Positions 26,986 through 38,358 are shown, numbered from the stretch's first letter. The stretch is DNA of 64,000 bases from an uncultured Pseudoxanthomonas sp. (GCF_946886695.1 NZ_CAMPJD010000003.1:41201-105200); one strand, 5' to 3'. Numbers and translations: made by a program. Notes: generated by a model from the sequence alone, not told the origin.

Positions 26986-29352
26986 ATGCACCCCGCCCTG
27001 CTCGCCTTGCTGCTGCCGCTCGCCCTCGCCCCCGCGGCGCATGCCCAGACATCTGCGCCGTTGACGATCGAACAGGCGATGGCGGAGCCGGACTGGATCG
27101 GACCGCCCGTCGAGCGCGCGTGGTGGGCATGGGACGGCAAGCAGGTGCAGTACGAACTCAAGCGCGACAGCAGCGTGGTGCGCGACACCTTCGAACAGGC
27201 ACTCGACGGCAGCGCCGCGCGGCGCATCGCCGATGATGAGCGCGCCCGACTCGACGCGGGCAGCCCTGTCTACGACGCGACCCGCCAGCGCATGCTGCTG
27301 TCGCGCAACGGCGACCTGTTCGTGCGCGACCTGCGCAGCGGCACGCTTACACAGGTCACTCGCACCAATGAGGCCGAACAGCAGGCACGCTTCGCCCATG
27401 ACGGCGCTGTGATCTGGCGCACCGGCGCCACCTGGTACCGCTGGACCGCGGGCACCGGCCCGACCACCGTCGCCGAGCTCAAGACGGAGCGCGACCCGCT
27501 GGCCCCGCCGAAAGCCGACGCCCTGCGCGAACAGCAGCTGCGCACGATCCGCACGCTCGCCGACGACCGCGCCCAGCGCGAGGCGGCGCAGAAGCAGGCC
27601 GAAGCCTGGCGCAAGGCCGACCCCACCCGTGCACCGGCGCCGGTGTACCTGGGCCCCGAGGTCGAGATCGAATCCAGCTCGCTGTCGCCGAATGGCCGCT
27701 GGCTGCTGGTGGTGACGCGGAAGAAGGGCGCCGATGCCGGACAGGGCGGCAAGATGCCCAAGTACGTCACCGAATCCGGCTACGAGGAATTCCAGGACGT
27801 GCGCACCCGCGTCGGCCGCAACGCGCCGCTGCCGCACGCACTGTGGCGCGTGGACCTGGCCGACGGCAGCGTCAAACCGCTCGCCTTCGATCCGCTGCCC
27901 GGCATCGACAAGGACCCGCTGGCGGCGCTGCGCAAAGCGGCCGGCAAGGACCCGCTGAAGGGCAACCGCGACGTGCGCGTGGAGAACGACAGCGACGGCA
28001 GCGCCGTGGCGTGGACGAACGACGGCGCGCAGGTCGCCGTGCAGATCCATGCAGTGGACAACAAGGATCGCTGGATCGCCACCGTCGACCTGCCCGGCGC
28101 CACGCTGCAGCCGCGCCACCGCCTGACCGACGCCGCGTGGGTGAACTGGGGCTTCAACCAGTTTGGCTGGCTGCCGGACAACCGCACGCTGTGGCTGCTG
28201 TCGGAAGAATCCGGCTACTCGCACCTCTACACCGCCACCGGCAGCGGGAAGTTCCGCGCACGCACAGCGGGCAAGTGGGAGGTCTCCGAGCCGGAGATCA
28301 CGCGCGACGGCAACGGCTTCCTGTTCCTGTGCAACCGCGCCTGGCCGGGCGACTACGAGGTCTGCAAGCTCGACCTCGCCAGTGACCAGCTGCGCGAGGT
28401 CACCGCGCTCGACGGCGTGGAGAGCTTCAGTGCATCGCCGGACGGACGCCAGTTGCTGGTCCGCCACTCCCGCAGCTACACGCCGGCCCAACTGTCCGTC
28501 GTGGGCGTGGACGGCGGCACGCCGAAGCCGCTCACCGACACCCGCAGCGCGGCGTTCAAGGCGCGCGAATGGATCGAGCCGCAGTACGTACAGGTGCCGT
28601 CCAAGCACGGCGCTGGCGTCGTCTGGGGCAAGTACTACGGCCCGAAGACGATGGAACCGGGCAAGCGCTACCCCATCGTCATGTTCGTGCACGGCGCGGG
28701 CTACCTGCAGAACGTCACCGCGCGCTATCCCAACTACTTCCGCGAGCAGATGTTCCACCACCTGCTGGTGGAACGCGGCTACATCGTGCTCGACCTGGAC
28801 TACCGCGCCAGCGAAGGCTACGGACGCGACTGGCGCACGGCGATCTACCGCAACATGGGCCACCCCGAGCTCGAGGACTATCTCGACGGCCTGGACTGGC
28901 TGGTGGAGCAGAAACAGGGCGACCGCGACCGCGCCGGCATCTACGGCGGCAGCTACGGCGGCTTCATGACCTTCATGGCGCTGTTCCGCTCGCCGGGCAC
29001 CTTCAAGGCCGGCGCCGCGCTGCGGCCGGTGGTGGACTGGACGCAGTACAACCACGAGTACACCAGCAACATCCTCAACACGCCGGAACTGGACCCCGAG
29101 GCGTACCGCGCCTCGTCGCCGATCGAGTACGCCGGTGGCCTGCAGGACCACCTGCTGATCGCGCACGGCATGATCGACGACAACGTGTTCTTCAAGGACT
29201 CCGTGGTGCTGACGCAGAAGCTGATCGAGCTGCGCAAGGACAACTGGGAACTGGCGGCGTATCCGCTGGAACGCCACGGCTTCACGCGGTCGGACTCGTG
29301 GCTGGACGAGTACAAGCGCGTGCTCAAGCTGTTCGAGCAGAACCTGAAGTAA
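26986..29352 (+). CDS. S9-family prolyl oligopeptidase-like peptidase, secreted
   Basis: 788 residues from ATG 26986 with a signal peptide (MHPALLALLLPLALAPAAHAQ). An N-terminal beta-propeller region is followed by a C-terminal alpha/beta hydrolase domain. The catalytic triad can be read as S656 in YGGSYGGFM, D731 in GMIDDNVFF and H764 in LERHGFT. It cleaves oligopeptides after proline or alanine in DPP-type enzymes, acting in the periplasm or outside. It is followed after 4 bases by a small membrane protein. A second S9 peptidase lies at 39950. Confidence 0.9.
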   Translation: MHPALLALLLPLALAPAAHAQTSAPLTIEQAMAEPDWIGPPVERAWWAWDGKQVQYELKRDSSVVRDTFEQALDGSAARRIADDERARLDAGSPVYDATRQRMLLSRNGDLFVRDLRSGTLTQVTRTNEAEQQARFAHDGAVIWRTGATWYRWTAGTGPTTVAELKTERDPLAPPKADALREQQLRTIRTLADDRAQREAAQKQAEAWRKADPTRAPAPVYLGPEVEIESSSLSPNGRWLLVVTRKKGADAGQGGKMPKYVTESGYEEFQDVRTRVGRNAPLPHALWRVDLADGSVKPLAFDPLPGIDKDPLAALRKAAGKDPLKGNRDVRVENDSDGSAVAWTNDGAQVAVQIHAVDNKDRWIATVDLPGATLQPRHRLTDAAWVNWGFNQFGWLPDNRTLWLLSEESGYSHLYTATGSGKFRARTAGKWEVSEPEITRDGNGFLFLCNRAWPGDYEVCKLDLASDQLREVTALDGVESFSASPDGRQLLVRHSRSYTPAQLSVVGVDGGTPKPLTDTRSAAFKAREWIEPQYVQVPSKHGAGVVWGKYYGPKTMEPGKRYPIVMFVHGAGYLQNVTARYPNYFREQMFHHLLVERGYIVLDLDYRASEGYGRDWRTAIYRNMGHPELEDYLDGLDWLVEQKQGDRDRAGIYGGSYGGFMTFMALFRSPGTFKAGAALRPVVDWTQYNHEYTSNILNTPELDPEAYRASSPIEYAGGLQDHLLIAHGMIDDNVFFKDSVVLTQKLIELRKDNWELAAYPLERHGFTRSDSWLDEYKRVLKLFEQNLK

Positions 29353-29356
29353 AGCC

Positions 29357-30869
<1,513 letters not shown>

Positions 30870-30879
30870 GATGGCTTCC

Positions 30880-31037
30880 CTGTAGGAGCGACGTCAGTCG
30901 CGACCGCAGAAATGAAACGTCGTTGACGTTTCTCTCACCCGCACCGCGCGGCGAACAGGGAATGTTTGACCCGCGTGCGCCGGTGGAACCCTCACACATC
31001 GGATGGCGTGCGGTCGCGACTCACGTCGCTCCTGCAG
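30880..31037. repeat. REP-like inverted pair
   Basis: CTGTAGGAGCGACGTCAGTCGCGACCGC (30880-30907, in two parts: CTGTAGGAGCGACG and TCAGTCGCGACCGC) is mirrored at 31010-31037 with one or two mismatches. The arms lie about 100 bases apart. Inside is a second palindrome GAAACGTC/GACGTTTC (30914-30932). It has the build of a REP doublet between hemF and the converging yetF-like gene, and may end both transcripts. Confidence 0.7.
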
Positions 31038-31041
31038 GGAG

Positions 31042-31530
31042 CTAGGCTTGCCTGCCCACGACCGTGATGTGCCCGTTGTTCTCGAGCACGGCCAGGCGGA
31101 TGTCCTCCATCGCCAGGCAGCCGGCTTCGCGCATCGCTTTCTCGATATCCTCGCGACTGATCAGCTCCCGCCGCAGCACCTCTCGATAGACCTGCCCGTC
31201 CCTTGCCAGCAACACCGGCACGCCTTCGATCCAGCGCTCCACCTTCGGCGAGCGCGCCGACACCAGGCCCACGCTCCAGTTCAGCGCAATCAAGGTGGCG
31301 GCCAGCAGAAGGCCGCCACCCACCGAAGTGTCCTCGCCGAGCAGCGCGTTCTGCACGGCATTGCCCAGCAGGACCACCAGCAGCATGTCAAAGGGCGTGA
31401 ACTGGCCCATCGTGCGCTTGCCGGTCATGCGGATCATCGCCAGCAGGAGGAAGTACACCACGCAGGCCCGCAGCACGAACGCCCACCACGGCATGGCCAG
31501 TTGGAACATCTCGGCGAACGTTGCGTTCAT
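31042..31530 (-). CDS. YetF/DUF421-family membrane protein
   Basis: 162 residues. Two or three N-terminal membrane helices (VLRACVVYFLLLAMIRMTGKRTMGQFTPFDMLLVVLLGNAV) are followed by a cytosolic DUF421 domain (PVLLARDGQVYREVLRRELISREDIEKAMREAG). The TGKRxMGQxTPFD stretch is diagnostic. Function not established. It lies convergent to hemF. Confidence 0.88.
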   Translation of the reverse strand: MNATFAEMFQLAMPWWAFVLRACVVYFLLLAMIRMTGKRTMGQFTPFDMLLVVLLGNAVQNALLGEDTSVGGGLLLAATLIALNWSVGLVSARSPKVERWIEGVPVLLARDGQVYREVLRRELISREDIEKAMREAGCLAMEDIRLAVLENNGHITVVGRQA

Positions 31531-31595
31531 GCGTCACCCGGTGGCGATGGATAGCGCGCACGGTAGCGCAGGCAGCGAGGGCAAACGACAGGCAA

Positions 31596-31723
31596 TAAAA
31601 AGCCCCGCAGACCAGGGGGAGATCGGCGGGGCCAGGGGAGCGGGACCTGGGGAGGGGTCGTCGCTCCGGGGGAGATCGCTCCAGGGGATGGGAGAGATCA
31701 GTGACAGACGTTGCATCTGTCAC
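31596..31723 (-). ncRNA. Candidate small RNA with C-rich loops (sX13-like)
   Basis: In the 367-base gap downstream of polA, the minus strand holds a perfect hairpin GTGACAGA/TCTGTCAC (31701-31723). It is followed by several C-rich stretches (CCATCCCC, TCTCCCCC, CCCCTCCCC) that would sit in loops, and an intrinsic terminator GCCCCGC/GCGGGGC with TTTTT (31597-31632). TATAGC lies just upstream as a possible -10. The size (~125 nt), C-rich loops and place beside polA recall the Xanthomonas sRNA sX13; that likeness is from memory. The rest of the gap (31724-31897) is AT-richer with no ORF, and carries a small CGGTT/AACCG hairpin at 31767-31780. Confidence 0.55.
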
Positions 31724-31897
31724 GGGCTATATGACCACTCCGGACATGGATGGTTCGTGAAGATTCCGGTTAAAAAACCGTAAGATTCAGGAGGAATTCA
31801 GTTTATTGAACTCGGCAGTATACAAATATACCTGACAGGGTTTTCCTGAACCTTTTGCAAGCCCATGTTCCGGAAGGAAAACCGTTTCCAGACCCGC

Positions 31898-34663
31898 TCA
31901 GTGGGCCTCTTCCCAGTTGTCACCGACCCCGCTGTCGACCACCAGCGGAACGCTCAGTTGCGCTGCGGCCGCCATCCGCGCTGTCGCCTCTTTCAGCAAA
32001 GTCGGCACGAAGCCGGCGTCGGCTTCGAACACCAGTTCGTCGTGCACCTGCAGGATCATCAGCGCCTGGTCGCGGTGATCCGCAAGCCACGCATCCACGC
32101 CGATCATCGCGCGCTTGATGATGTCTGCCGCCGTGCCCTGCATCGGCGCATTGATCGCCGCGCGCTCGGCACCGGCACGTTGGCCCTGCGTTCCCTTGTT
32201 GATGTACTCCAGATACAGGCGGCGACCGAACACGGTTTCGACATAGCCGTGTTCGCGCGCCTGCTGGCGCGTGCGCTCCATGTAGTCGCGCACGCCGGGG
32301 TAACGGCTGAAGTACAGCGCGATGTAGTCCTGCGCCTCGCCACGCCCGATCCCCAGCTGGCGCGCAAGCCCGAACGCGCTCATGCCGTACATCAGGCCGA
32401 AGTTGATCGCCTTGGCGGCGCGGCGCTCGTTGCCGGTCACCTCTTCGAGCTTGCGCCCGAACACTTCCGCCGCCGTCGCCTTGTGGATGTCGGCGCCGGA
32501 CTCGAAGGCGCGCACCAGCCCGGGATCCTGCGACAGGTGGGCCATGATGCGCAGCTCGATCTGCGAGTAATCGCAGGCCACGAGCTTGCGGCCCGCCGGG
32601 GCGACGAAGGCCTTGCGGATGCGGCGGCCGTCCTCGGTGCGGATCGGGATGTTCTGCAGGTTGGGATCGGTCGACGACAGCCGGCCCGTCGCCGCGCCGG
32701 CCTGGTGGTAGCTGGTGTGCACGCGGCCGGTCTCGGGATTGACCATCTCCGGCAGCTTGTCGGTGTAAGTGCTGCGCAGTTTGGCCAGGCCACGGTATTC
32801 CAGGATCACCCGCGGCAGCTCGTGCTGGTCGGCGATGGCTTCGAGCGCTTCTTCGTTGGTGCTGGGCTGGCCGGTGGGCGTCTTCACGAGCACCGGCAGC
32901 TTGAGCTCGTCGAACAGCAGCGCCTGCAGTTGCTTGGGCGAATCCAAGTTGAAGGTGCGACCCGCCAGCTCGGTGGCCTTCTGCTGGGCCGCCAGCATGC
33001 GCTTGGACAGGTCGGCACTCTGCCGGCGCAGTTCGTCGCCATCGATCATCACGCCGTTGGCCTCGATGCGCGCCAGCACGGGGACCAGAGGCATCTCGAT
33101 GTCGCGGTAGACGCTCTCCAGCCCAGCTTCCGCTGCCAGCTTGGGCGCCAGCGCGCGATGCAGGCGCAGGGTGATATCGGCGTCTTCGGCGGCGTAGCGG
33201 GTGGCGTCGTCGACGGCCACCTGCGAGAACAGGATCTGCTTGGCACCCTTGCCGGCGACGTCTTCGTATTTGATCGTGTCGTAGCCCAGCCAGCGCTTGG
33301 CAAGCGTGTCCATGTCGTGCCGGTTGCTGCCGGCATTCAGCACGAAGCTCTCCAGCATCGTGTCGTCGGCATAGCCCTGCACGTCGACACCATGGCGACG
33401 CAGGATGTGCAGGTCGTACTTGCCATGCTGGCCCAGCTTGCGCCGGCCTGCATCGGCGAACACCGGTGCGAGCGCCGCAAGCACCGCTTCGCGGCCAAGT
33501 TGCGGCGGCACACCGGGATAGTCGTGTCCCACAGGTACGTAGACCGCCTTGCCGGGTTCGGTGGCGAAACTCAAGCCGACCAGGTTCGCGCGCATCGGAT
33601 CGAGGCTGTCGGTTTCGGTATCGAACGCGAATTCGTCCGCCTGCTGCAGCTGCATCACCAGCGCCTCCAGCTGCCCTAGCTCCGTCACGGCCGTGTATTC
33701 GCCCGCAACCCCCAACGACGCATCGATGACCGCATCGTCCGTGGATGTCGCGGCCACGCGACCGGTGCCGCGCGCACGGCCCGGCTCTTTTTCGGCCACG
33801 GCGGAAGTTTCGACCGTCCCGCCCTCAAGTTCCTTCAGCGCCTGGTTGAAGCCGTAGCGCGCGTACAGCTCGCGCAGCTCGTCCACATGCCGTTCGCGCA
33901 ACGGCAGCGTCTCCGGCCCGCCGTCCAGCGCCACATCGGTCTTGATGGTGACCAGATCGCGATTCAGCGGCAGGCGAGGCAGGGCCGCGCGCAGGTTGTC
34001 GCCGATCTTGCCCTTGATCTCATCGGCCCGATCGATGATCGCGGCCAGCGTGCCGTACTCGGCCAACCATTTGGCGGCGGTCTTGGGCCCGCACTTCTCG
34101 ACACCCGGCACGTTGTCCACGGTGTCGCCCATCAGGGCAAGGAAGTCGACGATCTGCTCCGGCCGCACGCCAAATTTCTCCATCACGGCCTCGGTGGAGT
34201 CCAGCCGGCTGCCGCTCATGGTGTTGACCAACGTCACGCCAGGACGCACCAGCTGCGCGAAGTCCTTGTCGCTGGTCGAAATGGTCACGTCCATTCCCTG
34301 TGCCGCGCCCTGCAACGCCAGCGTGCCGATCACGTCATCGGCTTCCACGCCTTCCACCCGCAGCAGGGGGAAACCCAGCGCCTGCACGATGCGGATCATC
34401 GGCTCGACCTGCGCGCGCAGATCGTCGGGCATCGGCGGCCGGTTGGCCTTGTAATCCGGATAGAGTTCGTCGCGGAAGGTCGGGCCGCTGGCGTCAAGAA
34501 CAAAGGCCACGAAGTCGGGCTTTTCCTTCAGCGTGGCGCGCAGCATGTTGACCACGCCGAACAACGCGCCGGTCGGCTCGCCCTGCGCGTTGGTCAGTGG
34601 GGGCAGCGCATGGAACGCGCGGAACAGGTAGCTGGAGCCGTCGATCAGTACGAGTCGTGTCAT
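31898..34663 (-). CDS. polA: DNA polymerase I
   Basis: 921 residues, full length. Domains in order: 5'-3' exonuclease (LVLIDGSSYLFRAFHALPPL, SDKDFAQLV, LMGDTVDNVPGV), 3'-5' proofreading exonuclease with acidic residues present (EFAFDTETDSL), and polymerase (YSQIELRIMAHLS, RRAAKAINFGLMYGMSAFGLA, LQVHDELVFEA). It acts in repair and Okazaki fragment processing. Confidence 0.97.
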   Translation of the reverse strand: MTRLVLIDGSSYLFRAFHALPPLTNAQGEPTGALFGVVNMLRATLKEKPDFVAFVLDASGPTFRDELYPDYKANRPPMPDDLRAQVEPMIRIVQALGFPLLRVEGVEADDVIGTLALQGAAQGMDVTISTSDKDFAQLVRPGVTLVNTMSGSRLDSTEAVMEKFGVRPEQIVDFLALMGDTVDNVPGVEKCGPKTAAKWLAEYGTLAAIIDRADEIKGKIGDNLRAALPRLPLNRDLVTIKTDVALDGGPETLPLRERHVDELRELYARYGFNQALKELEGGTVETSAVAEKEPGRARGTGRVAATSTDDAVIDASLGVAGEYTAVTELGQLEALVMQLQQADEFAFDTETDSLDPMRANLVGLSFATEPGKAVYVPVGHDYPGVPPQLGREAVLAALAPVFADAGRRKLGQHGKYDLHILRRHGVDVQGYADDTMLESFVLNAGSNRHDMDTLAKRWLGYDTIKYEDVAGKGAKQILFSQVAVDDATRYAAEDADITLRLHRALAPKLAAEAGLESVYRDIEMPLVPVLARIEANGVMIDGDELRRQSADLSKRMLAAQQKATELAGRTFNLDSPKQLQALLFDELKLPVLVKTPTGQPSTNEEALEAIADQHELPRVILEYRGLAKLRSTYTDKLPEMVNPETGRVHTSYHQAGAATGRLSSTDPNLQNIPIRTEDGRRIRKAFVAPAGRKLVACDYSQIELRIMAHLSQDPGLVRAFESGADIHKATAAEVFGRKLEEVTGNERRAAKAINFGLMYGMSAFGLARQLGIGRGEAQDYIALYFSRYPGVRDYMERTRQQAREHGYVETVFGRRLYLEYINKGTQGQRAGAERAAINAPMQGTAADIIKRAMIGVDAWLADHRDQALMILQVHDELVFEADAGFVPTLLKEATARMAAAAQLSVPLVVDSGVGDNWEEAH

Positions 34664-34760
34664 GCGGGCATTCTACGCCCCGCCCCTGCGCACGGCGTCA
34701 CGCGCGCACCGTTGCGTTGGGCGCATAATCGGGCCGTCATTCCCCCAACCGGACGCCACG

Positions 34761-35066
34761 ATGAACCGCATGACGACCTTTGCCCTGCCGTTGTCCTGCC
34801 TGTTGGCGATAGCTGGCTGCGCCTCTACCGCCAGCGATCCCGCCAACATGGTGGACCTGGCCAACGCGCAGGTCGCGGTGCGCACCGAAAAGAATGGCGA
34901 CACCATCGAGGAGTACCGCGTTGCCGGCAACCTGCGGATGGTCAAGGTGACGCCGTCGCGCGGCGCGCCGTATTACCTGTACGACTCCGACGGTGACGGC
35001 CGCCTGGACAAGAGCAAGGACAACAGCGACATCTCGCCGGTGTACTGGAAGCTCTACGGCTGGTGA
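34761..35066 (+). CDS. Small lipoprotein (DUF2782-like)
   Basis: 101 residues from ATG 34761. The lipobox is LLAIAGC near residue 19, after a short hydrophobic signal. The mature part (VRTEKNGDTIEEYRVAGNLRMVKVTPSRGAPYYLYDSDGDGRLD) fits the DUF2782 family common in xanthomonads and pseudomonads, often found by polA. Function unknown. Confidence 0.8.
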   Translation: MNRMTTFALPLSCLLAIAGCASTASDPANMVDLANAQVAVRTEKNGDTIEEYRVAGNLRMVKVTPSRGAPYYLYDSDGDGRLDKSKDNSDISPVYWKLYGW

Positions 35067-35076
35067 GGCCCCGCGC

Positions 35077-35523
35077 TCAGCGGATCACCAGCACCGGTAC
35101 GCCGCAGCGAGCCAGCACTTCGTTGGTCTGGCTGCCCAGCAACAGGCGTCCCAGCGCACGCCGGCCATGCGAGGCCATGACGATCAGGTCGCAGCCTTGG
35201 CGCTCGGTGGTTTCGACGATGGCTTCCGCCGCGTACCGGTCGGCCACGTGCAGGCACTGCGCCTCCACGCCATGCGCGGCCGCCTGCGCAGCCGCCGCAT
35301 CCAGCACCTTGCGTGCCGCCTCCTCGCGGGCCGCCTGGAATTCGGGGAGCGAGGTCCCCACCGCACTCCAGCCCAGGCCGTCGTCGAAGCCGGTATTGAT
35401 GGGTTCGCTGACGGTCAACACGGTCGCCCTGGCCTGCAGGCGCGTCGCCAGCGCCAGACCATGTTCCACGCCCTTGCCTGCCAGCTCGGAGCCGTCGGTC
35501 GCAATCAGGATATGCCGGTACAT
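35077..35523 (-). CDS. Universal stress protein family
   Basis: 148 residues from ATG 35523 (MYRHILIATDGSELAGKG). The alpha/beta UspA fold is seen in IATDGS, LIVMASHGRRALGRLLLGSQTNEVL and the terminal VPVLVIR. The ATP-binding motif normally reads GxxG(9x)GS; here the second Gly is Ala (GRRA...GS), so nucleotide binding is uncertain. It converges on the lipoprotein gene with a 10-base gap. Confidence 0.9.
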   Translation of the reverse strand: MYRHILIATDGSELAGKGVEHGLALATRLQARATVLTVSEPINTGFDDGLGWSAVGTSLPEFQAAREEAARKVLDAAAAQAAAHGVEAQCLHVADRYAAEAIVETTERQGCDLIVMASHGRRALGRLLLGSQTNEVLARCGVPVLVIR

Positions 35524-35603
35524 GCCGCACCTCATGATGATGGGGTGCGGCCATTACACGCCCGACGGGCTTAGTGCGCCGTGATCTGGATCAATCGGAC
35601 GGG

Positions 35604-37805
35604 CTAGACAGCCTGCAGGTTCGCATAGGCCATCACCAGCCACTTGCTGCCTTCGCTGTCGAAATTGACCTGCACGCGCGCGTGCGCACCGCTGCCCTCG
35701 TAGTCGGTCACCACACCCTGGCCGAACTTGGCGTGGGTGACGGTCTGGCCCAGCTTGAGGCCTGGCGCTTCCAGGCTGGCGTGGCCGGGCGTCACCCGCG
35801 TGGCGAAACCGGAGGCCGGCCGGCTGACCTGCACGCGAGGACGCACTTCGTTGAGCAGGTGGGCGGGGATCTCGCGCAGGAAGCGCGACGGGATGCCGTA
35901 CATGTCCTGGCCGTGCAAGCGACGCGCCTCGGCATAACTCAACACCAGCTTCTGCCGCGCGCGAGTGATGCCCACGTAGGCTAGGCGGCGCTCTTCTTCC
36001 AGTCGCCCGCTCTCATCCAGCGAACGGTTGCTGGGGAACAGTCCCTCCTCCAGCCCGGCCAGGAACACCAGTGGGAATTCCAGGCCCTTGGCCGAATGCA
36101 GCGTCATAAGCTGCACGCCGTCCTCGCCCGCCTCGACCTGGCCTTCGCCCGCTTCCAGCGCGGCATAGGACAGGAAGGCGACCAGTTCGCTCATGCCTTC
36201 CTGGCCATCCTCCTCGGCCGCGATGTCTTCGCGGCGCACGAAGCGCGAGGCCACCGACACCAGTTCGTCGAGGTTCTCGGTGCGGGATTCGGAATCGAGG
36301 CCGCCACGGCTTTCGCGCGCCCAGTGCTCGCGCAGACCCGAACGCGCCAGCACATGGTCGACGCGCTCGGCCAGCGTCATCTCGGCGGTTTCCTCGGCCA
36401 ACTGGTCGACCAATGCGGCGAATGCGGCCAGCGCATTGCGTGCGCGCCCGGCCAGGTCGCTGCCCTGCGCCGCCAGCATCGCCGCGCCCCAGAGCGATAC
36501 GCGCGCACCGCGCGCAAGCCGGCGCACTTCGTCCAGCGTGCGCTCGCCGATGCCACGTGTCGGCGTGTTGACCACGCGCTCGAACGCGGCGTCATCGGCG
36601 CGGTTGGCCATCAACCGCAGATAAGCGAGCGCGTCCTTGATTTCCGCGCGCTCGAAGAAGCGCATGCCGCCGTAGACGCGGTACGGCACCTGCTCGGACA
36701 GCAGTGCTTCTTCGAACGCACGCGACTGCGCATTGCTGCGGTACAGGATGGCGGCATCGCCCAGGCTGCCACCGTCGCGCACCCACTGGCGGATACGCTC
36801 GACAACGAAGCGCGCCTCGTCCATTTCGTTGTAGGCCGCGTACAGGTCGATGGGCTCGCCGTCGCCGGTATCGGTCCACAGCTGCTTGCCGATCCGCCCG
36901 GGATTGTGCGCGATCACGGCGTTGGCCGCGCCCAGGATGTTCGCGCTGGACCGGTAGTTCTGCTCCAGCCGGATGGTCCGCGCGGACGGATAGTCGCGCA
37001 GGAACTGCTGCATGTTCTCGACCTTGGCACCGCGCCAGCCGTAGATGCTCTGGTCGTCGTCGCCCACCACGAAGACGTGGCCCGTGTCGCCGGCCAGCAC
37101 GCGCACGAAGGCGTACTGGATGGCATTGGTGTCCTGGAATTCGTCCACCAGGATCTCGCGGAAACGCGTGCGGTAGTGCGCCAACAGGGCCGGCGTGTCG
37201 CGCAGCAGCTCGTGCGCGCGCAGCAGCAGCTCGGCGAAGTCCACCAGGCCGGCGCGGTCGCAGCGTTCCTGATAGCCGGCGTAGACCTGTCGGCGTACAT
37301 CCAGCCAGTCGTCGTTCGGCGCCGGCTGGATGTGCTCGGGGCGGCGGCCTTCGTCCTTCTGCTCGTTGATCCACCAGGTGAGCTGCTTCGGGGGATACTT
37401 GCCCTCGTCCAGCTCCATCGCCTGCACCACGCGCTTGACCAGCCGCTGCTGGTCATCACTGTCGAGTACCTGGAAGGTTTCGGGCAACTTCGCTTCCTGC
37501 CAGTGCAGGCGCAGCAGACGGTGCGCCAGGCCGTGGAAGGTGCCGATCCACATGCCGCGGCTGCCGTTGCGCAGCTGCACGTCGGCGCGCGCACGCATCT
37601 CGCCGGCCGCCTTGTTGGTGAAGGTCACCGCGAGGATGCCGTGGGTGGGCACGCCATGGACTTCATTGAGCCAGGCGATGCGGTGGGTCAGCACGCGGGT
37701 CTTGCCGGAGCCAGCACCGGCCAGCACCAGGTAGTGCCCGGGTTCGGCGGAGACGGCATCGCGCTGGGCGGGATTCAGATCATCGAGCAGGTGGGAGACA
37801 TCCAT
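35604..37805 (-). CDS. uvrD: UvrD/Rep-family DNA helicase II
   Basis: 733 residues, normal for UvrD. SF1 motifs: LAGAGSGKTRVLTHR (I), TFTNKAAGEMRAR (Ia), DEFQDTN (II), VGDDDQSIYGWRGA (III), LEQNYRS (IV), LMTLHSAKGLEFPLVFLAG (V), YVGITRARQKL (VI). The C-terminal Tudor-like tail binds RNA polymerase in UvrD (KLGQTVTHAKFGQGVVTDYEGSG). It unwinds DNA in nucleotide-excision and mismatch repair. Confidence 0.95.
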   Translation of the reverse strand: MDVSHLLDDLNPAQRDAVSAEPGHYLVLAGAGSGKTRVLTHRIAWLNEVHGVPTHGILAVTFTNKAAGEMRARADVQLRNGSRGMWIGTFHGLAHRLLRLHWQEAKLPETFQVLDSDDQQRLVKRVVQAMELDEGKYPPKQLTWWINEQKDEGRRPEHIQPAPNDDWLDVRRQVYAGYQERCDRAGLVDFAELLLRAHELLRDTPALLAHYRTRFREILVDEFQDTNAIQYAFVRVLAGDTGHVFVVGDDDQSIYGWRGAKVENMQQFLRDYPSARTIRLEQNYRSSANILGAANAVIAHNPGRIGKQLWTDTGDGEPIDLYAAYNEMDEARFVVERIRQWVRDGGSLGDAAILYRSNAQSRAFEEALLSEQVPYRVYGGMRFFERAEIKDALAYLRLMANRADDAAFERVVNTPTRGIGERTLDEVRRLARGARVSLWGAAMLAAQGSDLAGRARNALAAFAALVDQLAEETAEMTLAERVDHVLARSGLREHWARESRGGLDSESRTENLDELVSVASRFVRREDIAAEEDGQEGMSELVAFLSYAALEAGEGQVEAGEDGVQLMTLHSAKGLEFPLVFLAGLEEGLFPSNRSLDESGRLEEERRLAYVGITRARQKLVLSYAEARRLHGQDMYGIPSRFLREIPAHLLNEVRPRVQVSRPASGFATRVTPGHASLEAPGLKLGQTVTHAKFGQGVVTDYEGSGAHARVQVNFDSEGSKWLVMAYANLQAV

Positions 37806-37854
37806 CCGCGCATTTTACGGCCTGCGGCGACCCAAACCCTGAGACGCGGGCCGT

Positions 37855-38358
37855 TCAGGCGAGCTCGGCGACCTGCATCGAGACCTGCTTGTGGCCACCA
37901 TCCAGCCATTGACGGCCCGCTTCGACGAAGCCATGCCGCGCATGGAACAGACGCGAGGGCTCGTTCGGCGGCACCACGTTGAACTCGCAGGTGATGCACG
38001 GTATGCCCGCTGCGCGCGCGAACGCGAACAGGTCGCCATAGAGCGCCGACCCGAGACGATGGCCCTGCACGGCGGCATCCACGACGATGCGGTCCACGTA
38101 CAGGAAATCCCGGTAACGCGCAGCGAACCAGCCGAAGTTGTCGTTGCGGTAGTGGGCGCCGGCGCGCATCGTGAGCAGGAACGCGACGACGCGGCCATCC
38201 AGCGTCGCCACGCGGTGGTAGGCGGACAGGGACGCCAACTGGCGCGCCCTGTCTTCGTCCATCGGGCTGGTGTGGCGCACCTCGGCGGCGTTCAGGGCAA
38301 CGATGGCCGGGATGTCGGCATCGTTCGCGTCGCGGATATGGGGCGTACCTGCCTGCAT
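37855..38358 (-). CDS. GNAT-family N-acetyltransferase
   Basis: 167 residues. The acetyl-CoA motif A reads DRIVVDAAVQGHRLGSALYGDLFAFA, with PSRLFHARHGFVEAGRQ near the end. The substrate cannot be told. It follows the YqhA-like gene after 7 bases on the same strand, and uvrD comes next. Confidence 0.88.
   Translation of the reverse strand: MQAGTPHIRDANDADIPAIVALNAAEVRHTSPMDEDRARQLASLSAYHRVATLDGRVVAFLLTMRAGAHYRNDNFGWFAARYRDFLYVDRIVVDAAVQGHRLGSALYGDLFAFARAAGIPCITCEFNVVPPNEPSRLFHARHGFVEAGRQWLDGGHKQVSMQVAELA

Noticed and set aside
31865..33679. 604-residue plus-strand ORF opposite polA
   Set aside because: Antisense of conserved polA codons, no known motifs.
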